A stretch of 64,000 nucleotides of DNA from DATCLS01 sp036563805 (lineage in GTDB: Bacteria > Actinomycetota > Acidimicrobiia > Acidimicrobiales > VFJN01): positions 52,296-116,295 of the forward strand of contig DATCLS010000029.1 in assembly GCA_036563805.1 (NCBI GenBank), in the 5' to 3' direction. Under the pieces are notes generated by a model that saw only the letters and a program-made list of their open reading frames with translations, was not told the DNA's origin and did no database searches. The position numbers were made by a program, and so were the translations under genes. Below are positions 17,355-24,689 of this stretch, piece after piece. Each line of letters begins with the position of its first letter. The first letter of the stretch is position 1.

Positions 17355-18101
17355 TCACCGCACGACGACCAGCTCGGGCCCGCTGCCGCCGTAGAGCGAG
17401 GTCGTCACCCGGTGGGTGCCGGGCGCCAGGTACTCGCCGACCGGCTGGCCGAAGCTCTGGCCGCCGCCGGGCGGGACGGTGGCGGCGTGCGGGCCGATCG
17501 CCACGTCGACCGGCTGGTCGGTGGCGTTCTCGATGCGCACGCCCTGGTCGGGCTCCACCTGGGCGCAGCGGGGGGCGGGCACGTCGGGGTGGAGGGTGAA
17601 CACCGCCACCGACCCGTCGGCCGGGGCGCAGGCGCCGGCGGCCGGGCCCGTCCCCGGCTCGGCCGGCTCGCCCTCCGTGGTCGTCGTGGTCTCCGGGGCC
17701 GGCTCGGACCCGGCGGGGTCGCCCGCGGTGGCGGCGGTGACCGGGGGCTCGTCGGGCTCGGCGGTGGCGGGTCGGCCGGTTCCGGGGTCGGAGACGAGGG
17801 GCCGGGGTTCGTCGCCCCGCTGGTCCGGCTCGGCCGGCGGCCGGGGCGGCTCGGTGGTCCGGGTCGCCAGCCCGGAGCCGGCGGTCACCGTGTCGTCCGG
17901 GCCGGCGGACCGGGCGAGCAGCCCGCCGGCGCCGCCGACCGCGGCGACCAGCGCGACGGCGAGGGCGGCCACCCGCCGGCGGTGGCGGCGGCGGTGGCGG
18001 GCCACGCGGGCGTGGATCCGGTCGGGCAGGTCGGGGGCGGGCGTGAGCTCGTCGCCCCGCCGGGTCACGACGGCGCGCAGCTGGCGCTCGAGGTCATCCA
18101 T
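17355..18101 (-). CDS. Membrane-anchored protein coupled to the sigma factor (possible anti-sigma)
   Basis: A 248-residue protein starting at ATG 18101, overlapping the sigma factor gene by eight bases. A short cytoplasmic part (about 1-43; MDDLERQLRAVVTRRGDELT, PDLPDRIHARVARHRRR) precedes one transmembrane helix (about 44-62), a Pro/Glu/Thr-rich linker and an outer beta-rich domain with one Cys pair (ACAPADGS, PAPRCAQVE). The order sigma then single-pass membrane protein is that of SigE-family sigma/partner pairs in actinobacteria, whose partner often acts as an anti-sigma. No ZAS zinc motif (HxxxCxxC) is visible, so the anti-sigma role is inference from context. Confidence 0.7.
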   Translation of the reverse strand: MDDLERQLRAVVTRRGDELTPAPDLPDRIHARVARHRRRHRRRVAALAVALVAAVGGAGGLLARSAGPDDTVTAGSGLATRTTEPPRPPAEPDQRGDEPRPLVSDPGTGRPATAEPDEPPVTAATAGDPAGSEPAPETTTTTEGEPAEPGTGPAAGACAPADGSVAVFTLHPDVPAPRCAQVEPDQGVRIENATDQPVDVAIGPHAATVPPGGGQSFGQPVGEYLAPGTHRVTTSLYGGSGPELVVVR

Positions 18102-18759
18102 CGTCGTGTTTCCGGTCGGAGGGAGTGGCCCGGTGGCCGTCCGCACCGTCCGCGACTCCGTCGGCCGCGCCGCCGTCCGCCACGCCGTCGTCGCCGACCG
18201 CGGCGCGCAGGATCGCCAGCCCCCGGGACAGCCGCGACTTCACGGTGCCGGCCGGCACGCCGAGCATGGCGGCCGTGTCGGCCTCGGACATGTCCTCGAC
18301 GACGCGCAGGACGACCACGACCCGGAGCTGGGGCGACAGCCGCCCGAGCGCGGTCCACAGGGCGTCGTGCTCGGTGACCTGCGCCTCGAACTGGCCGTCG
18401 GGGATGCGCTCCGGGGCGCGCTCGGCCTCGCGCCGCTCCAGCAGCCACCGGCGGTGGCGCCCGTACACCTCGTTGGCGACGGCGCGGCGCAGGTACCCGA
18501 ACAGGTTGTCGATGCGTCCCCGCCGCCACCGCCGCCAGACACGGGCGTACGCCTCGGCGACCGCGTCCTCCGCCTGGGCCTGGTTGCCGCACAGCATGTA
18601 GGCGAAGCGCGTCAGAGCGCGGTGGTGCAGGTCGACCGCCCGCGCGAACTCGTCACGGTCGGTCCGGGCCAGGGACACGGGCAGCACCGTCGCCGCCTGT
18701 CGAGCTTCCATGGTCTCCGCCTCCATGGCCGCCGGTCGCATGGCAACAGCTGCGCTCAT
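18094..18759 (-). CDS. SigE-family ECF RNA polymerase sigma factor
   Basis: A 221-residue sigma factor. Region 2 lies around residues 36-100 (FARAVDLHHRALTRFAYMLC then GNQAQAEDAVAEAYARVWRR). Region 4 lies around 130-190 (LGRLSPQLRVVVVLRVVEDM, then SEADTAAMLGVPAGTVKSRL). These are hallmarks of the SigE family, which directs RNA polymerase to stress or envelope promoters. The Asp/Gly-rich tail is not conserved. The start at ATG 18759 is the first in frame; a later start is possible since the first 30 residues look non-conserved. Its stop overlaps the start of the membrane partner gene. Confidence 0.9.
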   Translation of the reverse strand: MSAAVAMRPAAMEAETMEARQAATVLPVSLARTDRDEFARAVDLHHRALTRFAYMLCGNQAQAEDAVAEAYARVWRRWRRGRIDNLFGYLRRAVANEVYGRHRRWLLERREAERAPERIPDGQFEAQVTEHDALWTALGRLSPQLRVVVVLRVVEDMSEADTAAMLGVPAGTVKSRLSRGLAILRAAVGDDGVADGGAADGVADGADGHRATPSDRKHDDG

Positions 18760-18986
18760 CGACTGCTCAGATGGCGAGCGCAGGCGCCAGGTTCCACCCG
18801 ACCGTGGACTACCCCCGCGAACAGGGCGTTAGCGATCCGTATGGAAGCGGTCACCAAACGTGCTGAACCGATCGGGCCGCTGACGCATCCCCCTTGTGTG
18901 CCGGTTGGACGGGTCTCGGGCGGTCCCGGACCGCCCGGCCGGCGCGTCCCAGCACGGACAACCGCAGAGAAGCGAGGAGGATGCAC

Positions 18987-19556
18987 ATGCGAACACGCAC
19001 GCTGCTGGCCACGGTGAGCCTGGCCGGGACGCTGACGATGGGCCTGGTCACGGGCCTGGGCTCCCCGGCCTCGGCCCAGGACGACCCGGGCGCCCAGAGC
19101 CCCCGGGCGGGGGTCCGCTCGAGCCAGGAGGTACCGGTCGTCCACGACGCCGGCCTCGACGCCGCCCCCACACAGGACAGCGCCGCCAACCTGGCGGCCT
19201 GCTACGACGGCGCCAAGGGGTGGGACGCCGGCACCCAGGACGCCGACGGCGACGCCGCCTACATCCCCGGGGCGGACGACGGCCCGGACGGCCGGGTGGG
19301 GCGCGTCCCCGTGTACCTGGCGTCGAGCCGGTGCAACGACGTCAACCTGCGGGTCACCGGCGGGTGGACGAACGACCTCGCCGCCCGCGTCTGCTTCTTC
19401 CCGACGTCGGGCCCCTATTCCTGCAACCAGTGGACCTCGATCCCCGTCGGTGACGCCGACTGGCACGTGATCGCCACCAACGTGCGGGACGGGTCGCGGT
19501 TCGAGATCCAGTTCCGCTCCCCGGGCACCCATCCCGTCGGGTCGGTCGCCTACTAG
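18987..19556 (+). CDS. Secreted protein of unknown function (189 aa)
   Basis: ATG 18987 is chosen over ATG 18981 because the GAGGAGG site is then correctly spaced. A clean Sec signal peptide (MRTRTLLATVSLAGTLTMGL ... SPASA) is followed by a mature region of about 155 residues with NLAACYDGAKGW, VYLASSRCNDVNLRVTGGWT, RVCFFPTSGPYSCNQW and WHVIATNVRDGSRFEIQF. Four Cys are spaced as for two disulfides in a small beta-rich secreted domain. I recognise this only as an actinobacterial secreted type of unknown role. The gene lies upstream of a pectate-lyase-like gene but is separated by a hairpin. Confidence 0.75.
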   Translation: MRTRTLLATVSLAGTLTMGLVTGLGSPASAQDDPGAQSPRAGVRSSQEVPVVHDAGLDAAPTQDSAANLAACYDGAKGWDAGTQDADGDAAYIPGADDGPDGRVGRVPVYLASSRCNDVNLRVTGGWTNDLAARVCFFPTSGPYSCNQWTSIPVGDADWHVIATNVRDGSRFEIQFRSPGTHPVGSVAY

Positions 19557-19625
19557 TCGCCGAGCCGTTCGGCCTGTCGGCCGACCCGGCATCCACCCTG
19601 AGACCGGTCGCGCTTTCGGCCGGGT

Positions 19626-19663
19626 TCGACGCTCCGGGACCCTCGTCGGCCCCGGGGCGTCGA
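19626..19663 (+). terminator. Hairpin after the secreted protein gene
   Basis: TCGACGCTCCGGG (19626-19638) and CCCGGGGCGTCGA (19651-19663) pair over 13 positions with one G-T pair and a 12-nt loop, 70 bp after the stop. The gap 19557-19796 otherwise has an AT-richer patch (TTACGTTTTGTAAAG near 19717-19731) that may hold the promoter of the next gene. Confidence 0.5.
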
Positions 19664-19796
19664 GCGCATCGACGCGCGTCCGGGCCGACGGCGTCGACCG
19701 TGCGGGGGGCGTGCTGTTACGTTTTGTAAAGATCCCGCTCGGCCGGTTGGGGCCACGGCCGGGGGTCGTCTGGGGAGATTGCTGGGAGGCAGCACA

Positions 19797-20765
19797 ATGG
19801 TTCACGCGCGCCCCGCTCGGGCCCTCGTCGCGCTCGCGCTCTGCGCCAGCCTCGGGCTCGCCGGTTGCTCGTCCCCATGGGGGCCTGGGCCCCGGCCGTC
19901 GCCGACCGTACCCGGACAGCCGGTGGAGACTGCGGGTCCCATCGGCTTCGGTGCGGACACGACCGGCGGCGCCGGCGGGCCCACCGTCAGGGTGTCGTCG
20001 GCCGACGCGCTGGAGGACGCCCTCGCCGGGACCGAGCGGCGGGTCGTCCAGGTCCAGGGCACGATCCGGCTCGACGACATGGTCCGGGTCGGCTCCAACA
20101 AGACCGTCGAGGGGGTGGGCGGCGCCCGCCTCACCGGCGGCGGGTTGAACATCCGGCAGGCCGACAACGTGATCGTCCGCAACCTGACGATCACCGGCTC
20201 CGACGACGACGACATCAACGTCGAGAACTCCACCAACGTGTGGATCGACCACAACGACCTGTCCGACGCCGACGACGGCGCCCTCGACATCAAGCGGGGG
20301 TCCGACCGCGTCACCGTGTCGTGGAACCACTTCCACGACCAGGACAAGAACGCCCTGCTGGGCCACAGCGACGACAACGCCGGCCAGGACCGGGGCCGGT
20401 TGCACGTGACCTACCACCACAACTGGTTCGACGGCACGAACCAGCGGAACCCCCGGGTGCGCTTCGGCAACCCGGTGCACGTGTTCAACAACTACTACGT
20501 GAACATCGGGGGCTACGGCGTCGCCTCCACCCGGGAGGCGGGCGTGCTGGTCGAGGCCAACTACTTCGAGAACGTGGACGACCCGTTCCACCTGGGCGAG
20601 GGCGACTCGCCGCCCGGGTCGCTCGTGGCACGGGACAACCACCTGGTCGGCTCGGGCCGGGGCCAGAGCGGGGGACGGGTGGCGTCGATCCCCTACGCCT
20701 ACGAGCCCGACCCGGCGTCGTCGGTGCGGGACATCGTCATCGCGGGCGCCGGGCCGCAGAGCTGA
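19797..20765 (+). CDS. Pectate lyase family (PL1-like) lipoprotein
   Basis: A 322-residue exported enzyme starting at ATG 19797, with GGGAGGC seven bases upstream. The signal ends in LGLAGC (lipobox Cys 24). The PL1 signature is clear: VWIDHNDLSDADDGALDIKR, VTVSWNHFHDQDKNALLGHS, then HHNWFDGTNQRNPRVRFGN, in which the Arg of RNPRVR is the usual catalytic base and the Asp residues of DADDG/DIK are calcium ligands. Pectate lyases cut polygalacturonan by beta-elimination, giving unsaturated oligomers. As a lipoprotein it would act at the outer face of the membrane. This points to contact with plant-derived or algal polymers. It is slightly shorter than many secreted pectate lyases but has the full helix core. 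Confidence 0.88.
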   Translation: MVHARPARALVALALCASLGLAGCSSPWGPGPRPSPTVPGQPVETAGPIGFGADTTGGAGGPTVRVSSADALEDALAGTERRVVQVQGTIRLDDMVRVGSNKTVEGVGGARLTGGGLNIRQADNVIVRNLTITGSDDDDINVENSTNVWIDHNDLSDADDGALDIKRGSDRVTVSWNHFHDQDKNALLGHSDDNAGQDRGRLHVTYHHNWFDGTNQRNPRVRFGNPVHVFNNYYVNIGGYGVASTREAGVLVEANYFENVDDPFHLGEGDSPPGSLVARDNHLVGSGRGQSGGRVASIPYAYEPDPASSVRDIVIAGAGPQS

Positions 20766-20777
20766 GGCCGTGACAGC

Positions 20778-20806
20778 GGCGGGCGGCGCGCACGGCGCCG
20801 CCCGCC
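20778..20806 (+). terminator. Hairpin after the pectate lyase gene
   Basis: GGCGGGCGGCG (20778-20788) and CGCCGCCCGCC (20796-20806) are perfect 11-nt arms with a 7-nt loop, 13 nt after the stop. Confidence 0.6.
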
Positions 20807-20865
20807 GGACTGGTCGTTCGGTCTGGCCGGGCCCTCCCCGGGGCCGGGACGGTAGCGGCGGGTCG

Positions 20866-21006
20866 TCAGCCGCGGTGCGCCGTCAGACGGTCGTAGTTGA
20901 TGCGCAGGAGGGCGATCGCCTCGTCGGCGTCGCTGCGGATGCGCAGGGTGGTCCAGCCGGAGTCGGGGTGGACGTGATGGGGGCCGGTGCGGCCGGCCGG
21001 CGGCGG
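20866..21006 (-). pseudogene. C-terminal relic of a DUF5519 (luciferase-family) protein
   Basis: The minus strand, frame ending TGA 20868-20866, reads TGPHHVHPDSGWTTLRIRSD then ADEAIALLRINYDRLTAHRG. This is the typical last 40 residues of DUF5519/luciferase-family proteins (HPDSGWV..IRSE.D...A..LLR..YER). No start codon or upstream domain exists; the frame upstream runs into the EthD gene out of phase. So it is a truncated remnant, unless it is reached by an unrecognised frameshift. Assignment from family memory, not a search. Confidence 0.45.
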
Positions 21007-21007
21007 G

Positions 21008-21295
21008 TCAGGAGACGATCTCGCTGATCTGCTGGACCGGGGTGATGGTCGTGTAGTTGGCCACGTCCTCGATCACGGCGGCGGTGCCCTCGGCGGCCAG
21101 GGCGGCCTGCATCGCCTCCATCGACTCGAACCGGAAGTGCACGGCCGCCACGTACGGCCCGTTCACCCCCTTGTCGATCTCGGCGCCGTCGAGCCCCCAC
21201 GTCCGGCAGGCGAGGGGGACGTGGCGGTCGCGGTAGTAGTCGTGGTCGAACGTGGCCCCGTCGGTGGCGGGGTAGAGGACCGAGAAGCGGATCAC
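21008..21295 (-). CDS. EthD family protein
   Basis: A 95-residue protein with the EthD pattern: MIRFSVLYPATDG at the start, then FDHDYYRDRHVPLACRTWGL, with the conserved Asp-His near RDRHVPL, and FRFESMEAMQAALA. EthD is a small ferredoxin-like-fold dimer required for some P450 ether-degrading systems and found with many ring-degrading clusters. It lies three bases after the tandem VOC gene in the same direction, so they probably form one transcript. Confidence 0.85.
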   Translation of the reverse strand: MIRFSVLYPATDGATFDHDYYRDRHVPLACRTWGLDGAEIDKGVNGPYVAAVHFRFESMEAMQAALAAEGTAAVIEDVANYTTITPVQQISEIVS

Positions 21296-21298
21296 GGG

Positions 21299-22087
21299 TC
21301 AATCTCCCTTGGTTTCGTGGCGCTGGACGATCTCGACCTGGTAGCCGTCGGGGTCGCCGACGAAGGCCACGGTGACCGGCCAGCGGTCGAGCTCGGTCGG
21401 GGGCAGGATCGACGGGTGGCCGGCGTCGACCGCCCGCTGGTGGAGGCCGGCGCAGTCGTCGGTGTACACGTAGAGCTTCCACATCGACCCCATGCGCAGC
21501 GTCCCGTGGTGGTCGTGGTGCCGGGCCAGCTGCAGCTTCGACCCCCGGCCGGGGTGCTCGACGATCGCCTCGTCGGCCTCGGGGATCGAGGTCCGGCTCG
21601 TGCACGTGAGCCCCAGCAGCTCGTAGAAGGCGACCGACGTGTCGAGGTCGGTCACGTTGAGGCAGTACTGGCCCAGCCACGTGCCGCCCTCCGGCGCGTC
21701 GTCGCCCCACGGGTGCCGCTCCACGAGCTCGACCAGGTAGCCGTCGGGGTCGCGGACGAACCCGACCGTCACCGGCCACCGCTCCAGCCGCGCTGGGGCC
21801 GACTCCACGGTGGCGCCGGCCGCCACCGCCCGCTCGAACGTGTCGGCCACGTCGCGGGAGTTGACGTACAGCTTCCAGAAGGCGGTGCCGAGGTCGAGCG
21901 GCGGCTCCTGGTCCTTCGGCCGGGCCAGCTGGAGCCGCGACCCGCCGGCCGGGTTCTCGACGATGGCCTCGGACGCCTCGGGGATCGAGGTCCGGCTCGT
22001 GCAGGCCAGCCCGAGCGTCTCGTAGAAGGCGACCGAGGTGTCGAGGTCGGTGACGTTGATGCAGTACTGGCCGAGCCAGCTGGTCAT
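21299..22087 (-). CDS. Tandem-duplicated VOC family protein
   Basis: A 262-residue protein made of two VOC domains (about 1-133 and 134-262). Both halves begin WLGQYC.NVTDLDTSVAFYE, then TSRTSIPEA, and end WPVTV.FV.DPDGY.VE. The halves also match strongly at DNA level with a period of 399 bp, so the duplication looks recent. ATG 22087 overlaps the stop of the upstream chimeric gene (ATGA). The family covers metal-dependent lyases, isomerases and extradiol dioxygenases; two domains in one chain often build one active site. The substrate is unknown. Confidence 0.85.
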   Translation of the reverse strand: MTSWLGQYCINVTDLDTSVAFYETLGLACTSRTSIPEASEAIVENPAGGSRLQLARPKDQEPPLDLGTAFWKLYVNSRDVADTFERAVAAGATVESAPARLERWPVTVGFVRDPDGYLVELVERHPWGDDAPEGGTWLGQYCLNVTDLDTSVAFYELLGLTCTSRTSIPEADEAIVEHPGRGSKLQLARHHDHHGTLRMGSMWKLYVYTDDCAGLHQRAVDAGHPSILPPTELDRWPVTVAFVGDPDGYQVEIVQRHETKGD

Positions 22088-23778
22088 GCGGATCCTCCGG
22101 GGTTCGACGGTAGGGCGGGGGCGGCGGCCTCGCCCGCGGCCGCGGCCTGCCGGCCCAGGTAGGAGGCGACCACCCGCGGGTCGGACCGCACCGCCTCGGG
22201 CGGCCCGGCGGCGATCACCGCGCCGGCCTCCAGGCAGTAGAGGCGGTCGCTGACCGACATGACGAGCGGCATGTCGTGCTCGATGACCAGCATCGACGCG
22301 TCGAGCTCGCGGCGGACCCGCAGCAGCAGCGGGCCGAACGCCTCGGCCTCGCGCTGGGCGATGCCCGCGGTGGGCTCGTCCAGGCACAGGACGCCGGCGC
22401 CGGTGCCGAGCAGGCAGGCCAGCTCGACGAGGCGCCGCGTGCCGGTGGACAGCTCGCTCACGAACCGGTCGGCGTCGGGGTCGAGGCCGAGGAAGTCGAG
22501 CACGTCGTCGGCCTGCGCCCGGGCCGCCCGCTCGGCCCGGCGGGCGCTCGGCAGCCCGAGCGCCACGGCCGCGAAGCCGGGCCGGCCCCGCGCCGCCACG
22601 GCGGTCTGGGTCACCTCGCGGACGGTCAGGTCGGGGAACAGGGCGGCGTCCTGGTCGAGCGCGGCGGGCGGCTCCACGCCGTCGCCGGCGGCGGCGAGCG
22701 TCCGGTACAGCAGGCAGGTGACGGCGGCGAAGCCGAAGGCGTCGGAGCCCGGCTCGTAGGCTTCGCCGCTGCGCTCCTCGATGACCCGGTTGCAGTCGCG
22801 GGCGCCGTCGGTGAGGTCGGCGGGCTCGGCGAACACCGTGCTGGTCCCGATGGCGCCGTCCCACTCGTCCCGCACCGAGTCGAAGAAGCGGGCCACGGTG
22901 TCGGTCACCTGGTTGCCGTTGGCGGTCCACGCCGGGTGGAAGTCGAGGTTGGCCGCCGCCTGGACGAACGTCGGGCCCACCAGGTTGGCGGCCGCCATGA
23001 ACACCAGGTCGACGCCGGCGTCCTTCATCTGCTGGACGGCGGCCTCGTGCTGTTCGCAGTCGGCGTCCATCTCCGGGCACGGGAGCGTGACGTCGGCGGC
23101 CACGCGGTAGCCCAGCGCCTCGAGCTCGGGCACGAGGCCGTCCTCGGCGGCGGCCACGAACTCGGGCGACTGCTCGTCGGTCACCACGCCGATCGTCCGC
23201 CCCTCCAGCAGGCCCTCGTCGTGCAGGACCCGGGCCCAGCCCCGGTGCTGGCGGTCGGTGCTCATGGCCGTGTCCGACCCGGCGGTCACCAGCCGCCCCT
23301 CGGCCTCGTCGTACAGGCCCTGGTCGAAGCCGGTGCCGCCGATCGTGAGCGTCCCGTTGGTCACCGCCGTGCACCGGGCCACGTCGCGGGGCACGGCCGG
23401 GCCGATCACCACCGCGAAGGCGTCGAAGTCCTGGGTCATCTCCAGGCAGGCCGCCTGGCCGGCCTCGGGCCCGGCCGTGTAGTCGATCAGCGTGAGGCGG
23501 GACTCGATGCGGCGGCCGGCGAGGCCGCCGGCCTCGTTGCGGTCCGCGACGACCGACTCGACGATGGCCCGCTGGTCGCCCAGGTCGGGGGCGACGCCGA
23601 CCTGCGACAGCGGGCCGCTGTCCACGCCGATGTAGCCGATGCGCACGGCGTCGTCGGTCACGCCGGCCGTGGCCTCGGGGCCGCCGAGCGCGTCGGGATC
23701 GGTGGTGCAGGCGACCGGCCCCAGCGCGAGCGGCCCCAGCGCGGCGAGCGCGGCCGCGGCTCGTCCCAACGTGCGCAT
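22084..23778 (-). CDS. Chimera: branched-chain-type solute-binding lipoprotein fused to a headless ABC ATPase
   Basis: A 564-residue open frame. Residues 1-24 form a lipoprotein signal (LALGPVAC). Residues about 40-375 are a Leu/Ile/Val-binding-protein-like domain: DDAVRIGYIGVDSGP, ADRNEAGGLAGRRIE, TIGVVTDEQSPEF, WDGAIGTSTVF. From residue 380 the sequence becomes the C-terminal part of an ABC ATPase of the LivG/LivF type: LFPDLTVREV, signature region ELSTGTRRLVELA, Walker B VLCLDEPTAGIAQRE, and switch VIEHDMPLVMSVSDRLYCLE. Walker A and the first third of the ATPase are missing, and the last part of the binding protein is too. The best reading is an in-frame deletion that removed the permease in between. 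An ATPase outside the membrane without Walker A cannot work; only the binding domain might. It starts at ATG 23778 after a G-rich site. Confidence 0.85.
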   Translation of the reverse strand: MRTLGRAAAALAALGPLALGPVACTTDPDALGGPEATAGVTDDAVRIGYIGVDSGPLSQVGVAPDLGDQRAIVESVVADRNEAGGLAGRRIESRLTLIDYTAGPEAGQAACLEMTQDFDAFAVVIGPAVPRDVARCTAVTNGTLTIGGTGFDQGLYDEAEGRLVTAGSDTAMSTDRQHRGWARVLHDEGLLEGRTIGVVTDEQSPEFVAAAEDGLVPELEALGYRVAADVTLPCPEMDADCEQHEAAVQQMKDAGVDLVFMAAANLVGPTFVQAAANLDFHPAWTANGNQVTDTVARFFDSVRDEWDGAIGTSTVFAEPADLTDGARDCNRVIEERSGEAYEPGSDAFGFAAVTCLLYRTLAAAGDGVEPPAALDQDAALFPDLTVREVTQTAVAARGRPGFAAVALGLPSARRAERAARAQADDVLDFLGLDPDADRFVSELSTGTRRLVELACLLGTGAGVLCLDEPTAGIAQREAEAFGPLLLRVRRELDASMLVIEHDMPLVMSVSDRLYCLEAGAVIAAGPPEAVRSDPRVVASYLGRQAAAAGEAAAPALPSNPGGSA

Positions 23779-23903
23779 GGCGCGCCTTCCCCCCCTTGGC
23801 GACGCGGTGGCAGCCGATGGCGGACGCCAATTTCCGATACGTTGTCGAGAATTCCACACCCGGAAGGGGCCGGCAAGGGCTCCTACCCGGTACCGTGCGG
23901 CCC

Positions 23904-24623
23904 ATGGCGAGTCCGGAGGGGCGAGGCAAGGTGGGCCGCCCGCCGCGCATCAGCCGCCAGGCGATCGCTGAGGCGGCCCACGAGCTGGGGCTCGACGGCC
24001 TGACCCTGCGCGACGTCGCCGACCACCTCGGCGTGTCGATCGCCGCGCTCTACCACCACGTGTCGGGCAAGGACGACCTGATGCGGCTGGCCGCCGAGTA
24101 CACGGCCGCCCGGGTGCCGCGGCCCGCGGACCGGGGCCAGCACTGGGCCGTGTGGCTCTACGAGTGGGCCGTCTACAACTTCGACGCCTTCGTGTCCCAG
24201 CCCGGGCTCCTGGCCCAGTACCTGGACGGGGCCATCTCGGCCGAGGCGATCGCCGACAACGTCGACACCATCCTCGGCGTCCTCGTGCGCCAGGGCTTCT
24301 CGCCCCTGGCGGCCAACGAGGCGTACGAGCTGGTCACCTCGTGCGCCCTGGGCCTGGCGGTCACCGCGATCCGCGAGCGCCGGGCCGAGGCCGACGGCCG
24401 CCCGACCGCCGAGGCCTTCCGCCAGCTGCTGGCCGGGCGCGACCCGGGCGAGCTGGTCCACCTGCGGCGGCTGCTCGACGAGGTGGCGGCGGCCGGCCGG
24501 GCCCCGTTCCACGCCCGGATCGCCACCGTGCTGCGCGGCATCGCCCTCGAGCACGACCAGGACTGGGAACCGATCGCCGCGCTGCTCGACGAGGCGGCGG
24601 CCGCCCTGCCGGCGCCGGCCTGA
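23904..24623 (+). CDS. TetR family transcriptional regulator (TetR_C_1-like)
   Basis: A 239-residue regulator. ATG 23904 is preferred because the GRPPRISRQAIAEAAHELG DNA-binding start follows. The helix-turn-helix is LTLRDVADHLGVSIAALYHH (about 36-55), then VSGKDDLMRLAAEYTA. The C-terminal ligand domain has the length of the classical TetR subgroup. It is divergent from the chimeric transport gene, with 125 bp between starts, including an AT-richer stretch near 23829-23860 that could hold both promoters and an operator. Small-molecule relief of repression is typical; the ligand is unknown. Confidence 0.87.
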   Translation: MASPEGRGKVGRPPRISRQAIAEAAHELGLDGLTLRDVADHLGVSIAALYHHVSGKDDLMRLAAEYTAARVPRPADRGQHWAVWLYEWAVYNFDAFVSQPGLLAQYLDGAISAEAIADNVDTILGVLVRQGFSPLAANEAYELVTSCALGLAVTAIRERRAEADGRPTAEAFRQLLAGRDPGELVHLRRLLDEVAAAGRAPFHARIATVLRGIALEHDQDWEPIAALLDEAAAALPAPA

Positions 24624-24689
24624 GCACACGGGCCCGACGGCCACCGGACCCATCGATCCCCTCCGGTCCCACCCGGGCTCGGGGCCGGC

